Shown here piece after piece: positions 61,458 to 64,000 of a stretch of 64,000 nucleotides of DNA. Numbering within the stretch: the stretch's first letter is position 1; each line of letters starts with the position of its first letter. The notes under the pieces were generated by a model. It was given only the letters and a program-made list of their open reading frames with translations. It did no database searches and was not told the origin of the DNA. The translations under genes and the position numbers were made by a program. The stretch is taken from positions 3,794,516 through 3,858,515 of the forward strand of contig NZ_BROD01000001.1 of NCBI RefSeq assembly GCF_024345225.1, written 5' to 3'. Origin of the DNA: Clostridium sp. TW13. GTDB taxonomy: Bacteria > Bacillota > Clostridia > Clostridiales > Clostridiaceae.

Positions 61458-62256
61458 TAATTATGGAGACCGTGAATGGACTCGTCTTGAAAAAGATGGA
61501 CATGGAGAACTTCTTTACCATGTGCATTTTGATATATTAAAGCGTTATATCAATGAAAATGACAAGGTTTTAGAAATAGGTGCTGGTTCTGGACGATACA
61601 CAAAAGATATTGTGAAGATGTGTAATGAACTAACTGTAGGAGATATATCCTCACATCAGATAGAATTTAATAAATCGAAAATGAAAGAACTTTCATTGTT
61701 TGATAAAATTAAGTTGTTTTGTGTATTAGATGTGCTGGATATGGGAATTTTTGAAGATTCTTCTTTTGACTGCGTTGTTTGTATTGGTGGAGTAATAAAT
61801 TATCTTTTAGATAAAGAAAAAGATGGAATAAATGAAATGTTAAGAGTTCTAAAGCCCGGAGGAACATTGATTGTAGGTGCTATGAGTTTTATCGGTGCAT
61901 CACTATATTATTTAGATGGCATTAGGTATGAAAAAGACCAATTTGGACTTGAAGCTACAAAGTGGGTATTTAATACAGGTATTCAAGATGAAGAGCACTA
62001 TCCTGTCCCAAGTAAGCACTATGTGCATATGATGAGAAGTTCAGAAATGGATGCACTATTTGCCGATTACCCAATCACTATAAAAGAGAGAAGTTCTGCT
62101 GGATTATTTACTCAAGCTGGCGATTCTGCGCTAGAAAATGCTAGACAGGATAAAGAATTTTGGAAACTCATTATAGAAAAAGAAATTGCTTTTACTAAAA
62201 TGCAAGGAACACTTGATTGTGGAATGAATATCATTTATGTGCTAGAAAAAAATTAA
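61420..62256 (+). CDS. Class I SAM-dependent methyltransferase
   Basis: 278 residues. Motif I is VLEIGAGSGRYTKDI (SAM glycine loop), followed by GDISSHQIE, an acidic/aromatic segment LDVLDMGIFEDSSFDCVV (motif IV) and MLRVLKPGGTLIVGAMSF (post-motif). This is the Methyltransf_11/25 small-molecule class. The substrate is unknown. AAGGAG precedes the ATG, and a strongly translated upstream ORF overlaps its start. A terminator follows. Confidence 0.8.
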   Translation: MSYNPEIPKNRYDNYGDREWTRLEKDGHGELLYHVHFDILKRYINENDKVLEIGAGSGRYTKDIVKMCNELTVGDISSHQIEFNKSKMKELSLFDKIKLFCVLDVLDMGIFEDSSFDCVVCIGGVINYLLDKEKDGINEMLRVLKPGGTLIVGAMSFIGASLYYLDGIRYEKDQFGLEATKWVFNTGIQDEEHYPVPSKHYVHMMRSSEMDALFADYPITIKERSSAGLFTQAGDSALENARQDKEFWKLIIEKEIAFTKMQGTLDCGMNIIYVLEKN

Positions 62257-62320
62257 CAGCCGTAGGTTATAAGAATAATCTAATGTAACCTTAATGAACA
62301 ATATTCATTTAATCATGAAA

Positions 62321-62350
62321 TAATGGAACTCCCTTTCAAGAGTTCCATTA
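62321..62350 (+). terminator. Terminator after the methyltransferase gene
   Basis: TAATGGAACT (62321-62330) pairs perfectly with AGTTCCATTA (62341-62350) over a 10-base loop; the plus strand continues TTATATAC, so the T-tract is weak. It is the main feature of the 415-base gap 62257-62671 besides the promoter. Confidence 0.65.
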
Positions 62351-62532
62351 TTATATACTATATTATCAACACGATTCATAAACATAGCCTTAATTTAAGA
62401 TTAGGTGGCAACAATAACTATGCTACATAAAAAAAGCAACAAACTCCTTCATCTCTCTAAAATTTATATAATTGAATATATTACTTATACTTAAATATAA
62501 TTTAACTTTTCTATATTAAGCTTATTGAAACC

Positions 62533-62561
62533 TTGTATATTTCCATAAAACATACTATAAT
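62533..62561 (+). promoter_or_regulatory. Promoter of the HTH-TPR regulator gene
   Basis: -35 TTGTAT (62533-62538), 17-base spacer, perfect -10 TATAAT (62556-62561). It leaves a leader of about 100 bases before the TTG start. Confidence 0.7.
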
Positions 62562-62671
62562 GAAACCATCAAAAATAGCTTTTTAACTTTAATATCACAA
62601 CTAAGCTTTAATAATTATAAAAGTTTAGTTGAAATTAACTAGGTTACTTGGTTATTGAAAGGGTGACAAGC

Positions 62672-64000
62672 TTGGCAATTAAAGTTGGAGAAAAAATTAA
62701 AAGTCTTAGAAAATCTTTAAATATGACACAATCTGAATTGGCTGGTACAGAACTGACCAAAAGTATGTTAAGCCAAATTGAAAACAATGTATCAAATCCT
62801 TCTATGAGAACACTAAATTATATTGCAAATAAATTAAATAAACCCGTAAGTTACTTCCTAGAAGAAGATACTGATAAAACAATTGAAAATAGGATATCAA
62901 ATCAAGAACAAGAAGATAAGATTAAACATATCAATGAACTTATTGATTCTAATAAAATAGATGAATCTAAAGAATTTATTGATAAATTAATTAATGATTC
63001 TAACATAAATAAATCTATAAAATGCTATGGAGACATCTTGCTGAAGTTTGGAAATGTTCAGATAAAGTATAATAATCTTGATGCTGCAAAGGAATATATA
63101 AACTGTGCACTGTCATCTTATATAGATGGTAACTTCTACTCTGATGCTGCAAAAGCATATATTCAACTAGCAAAATGTTTCTACGAAGAATTTAACTATA
63201 CTGAATGTTTAAGCATCTGTGAGAAAGCCTTTGAATTATACTATAAAAATATAAATACAGATCCTTTACTTGAGATTGAACTATATTATTTTAAAATACT
63301 AGTATTATCTGCTATTGGTGATATTCAAAATACAATTAAAATAATTGCTACTGCTATTAGTCTATCTTCAAAAACCTCAATTTACTATAGAACAGACGAA
63401 CTTTATAGACTTAATGCAATTTTTAATTATTTCATTGGGAACTTAACAGAATACAATCGAAGTATTGAAAAAGCATTACAATTTGCAAAGTTTAGTGAAG
63501 ATAACACGTGCCTAGCTAAGGTTCACACCATTTCTGCAATATATGCCTTAGAATCTAATGATGCTGAGAAAGCCTTAGAAAATGCTGAAATCAGTAAAAA
63601 TTATACTACAAAAACTTTAGAAAATACTCCAAATAATAAGAATTATACCACAAGGATATCCTACATTTATTATCTTATAAAAGCACGAGCTTACTATATG
63701 TTAAATAAATATGATTTAGCTTACGAAAACATAATCAAGGTTGATTTTCCAGCTCATGAGAAACATAAATTTGACTACCTTAATATGTGGTCTGCCAAAG
63801 TATATGAAGGCTTAATTTTAGCGAAACTAGGAAAGCATAGAGAAGGAATTGAAGCAATAAAAGTTGGTATAGATAAAATGCTTCTTTTTGATAAATCTAA
63901 ATTCTTAGTTTCTGCATATAAAAATCTTAGTGATTTATACTCACAAGTAAATGACTTTAAAAATGCTTTTATAACCCTAAAGAAAGCTGATGAACTTCAA
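62672..64000 (+). CDS. HTH-TPR transcriptional regulator (RRNPP-like), cut by window edge
   Basis: 443 codons are visible and the frame is still open at the last base. TTG start, with AAAGGGTG six bases upstream. An N-terminal Cro/CI-type HTH (KVGEKIKSLRKSLNMTQSEL and LTKSMLSQIENNVSNPSM) spans about 1-65, then a long helical region of repeated TPR-like units, for example YGDILLKFGNVQIKYNNLDA and DAAKAYIQLAKCFYEEFNY. This is the plan of peptide-pheromone-responsive RRNPP regulators. If so, a short peptide gene might follow just past the window. The target genes are not known. Confidence 0.78.
   Translation, partial: MAIKVGEKIKSLRKSLNMTQSELAGTELTKSMLSQIENNVSNPSMRTLNYIANKLNKPVSYFLEEDTDKTIENRISNQEQEDKIKHINELIDSNKIDESKEFIDKLINDSNINKSIKCYGDILLKFGNVQIKYNNLDAAKEYINCALSSYIDGNFYSDAAKAYIQLAKCFYEEFNYTECLSICEKAFELYYKNINTDPLLEIELYYFKILVLSAIGDIQNTIKIIATAISLSSKTSIYYRTDELYRLNAIFNYFIGNLTEYNRSIEKALQFAKFSEDNTCLAKVHTISAIYALESNDAEKALENAEISKNYTTKTLENTPNNKNYTTRISYIYYLIKARAYYMLNKYDLAYENIIKVDFPAHEKHKFDYLNMWSAKVYEGLILAKLGKHREGIEAIKVGIDKMLLFDKSKFLVSAYKNLSDLYSQVNDFKNAFITLKKADELQ

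Overview
The window is chromosomal DNA from a low-GC Firmicute, most likely a Clostridium sensu stricto. Supporting this are the strongly AT-rich intergenic DNA, purine-rich Shine-Dalgarno sites, frequent TTG starts, a type III glutamine synthetase, an anaerobe-type citrate-to-glutamate gene trio and a LytS/YesN-type sugar sensor. No rRNA, tRNA, CRISPR array, prophage or intact transposase was recognised.

Layout. 1-11.4 kb: a cut-off dapA, then mostly single genes (nucleotidyltransferase-like protein, acetyltransferase, stress-protein-like, NUDIX, HAD phosphatase, polysaccharide deacetylase, peptide deformylase, ArAE exporter, alpha/beta hydrolase, thioesterase, a lipoprotein, a small membrane protein plus zinc-ribbon pair). 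11.8-21.3 kb: a galactose-type ABC importer (mglB-mglA-mglC), preceded on the same strand by a YesN-type regulator, a LytS-type sensor kinase and two membrane-anchored sugar-binding proteins. 21.6-29.8 kb: two TetR modules with visible palindromic operators, three acetyltransferases, an HTH-methyltransferase fusion and a metallophosphoesterase. 30-36.5 kb: a secreted leucine-rich-repeat protein, an ABC-F ATPase, a lipoprotein, a zinc-ribbon protein and a cardiolipin synthase. 36.7-39 kb: glnN with a leader that looks like an attenuator. 39-44 kb: phosphoesterase, FtsX/LolD-type ABC pair, CPBP protease, short CinA. 44.2-49.7 kb: metA and the operon of NifV-like synthase, aconitase and isocitrate dehydrogenase. 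50-54.3 kb: an orphan binding protein with an Asn/Thr-rich tail, a purine permease and homoserine dehydrogenase. 54.5-64 kb: ABC transporter with two FtsX permeases, MFS exporter, CPBP protease, small membrane proteins, a methyltransferase with an overlapping upstream ORF, and a cut-off HTH-TPR (RRNPP-like) regulator.

How genes fit together. The NifV-like synthase, aconitase and isocitrate dehydrogenase would make 2-oxoglutarate for glutamate, which GlnN amidates. Homoserine dehydrogenase and MetA (Glu111, predicted acetyl-CoA type) feed methionine and threonine synthesis, and DapA feeds the lysine branch. The mgl cluster is best read as a sugar importer controlled by a membrane-anchored binding-protein/kinase/regulator sensor, with a cre-like CcpA site before mglB.

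Most notable non-coding content. (1) About eight copies of an imperfect-palindrome (MITE-like) repeat with ends close to aGGCATCTGAAAATAAATAAC lie against start or stop codons and produce false N-terminal ORF extensions. (2) A two-copy structured element (7750-8001 and, inverted, 54447-54535) has conserved hairpins, one copy carrying a 162-base insert with two paired-base-swapped hairpins, and the other copy supplying the last codons of an ABC ATPase gene. (3) A second two-copy hairpin repeat lies at 34.3 and 60.9 kb.
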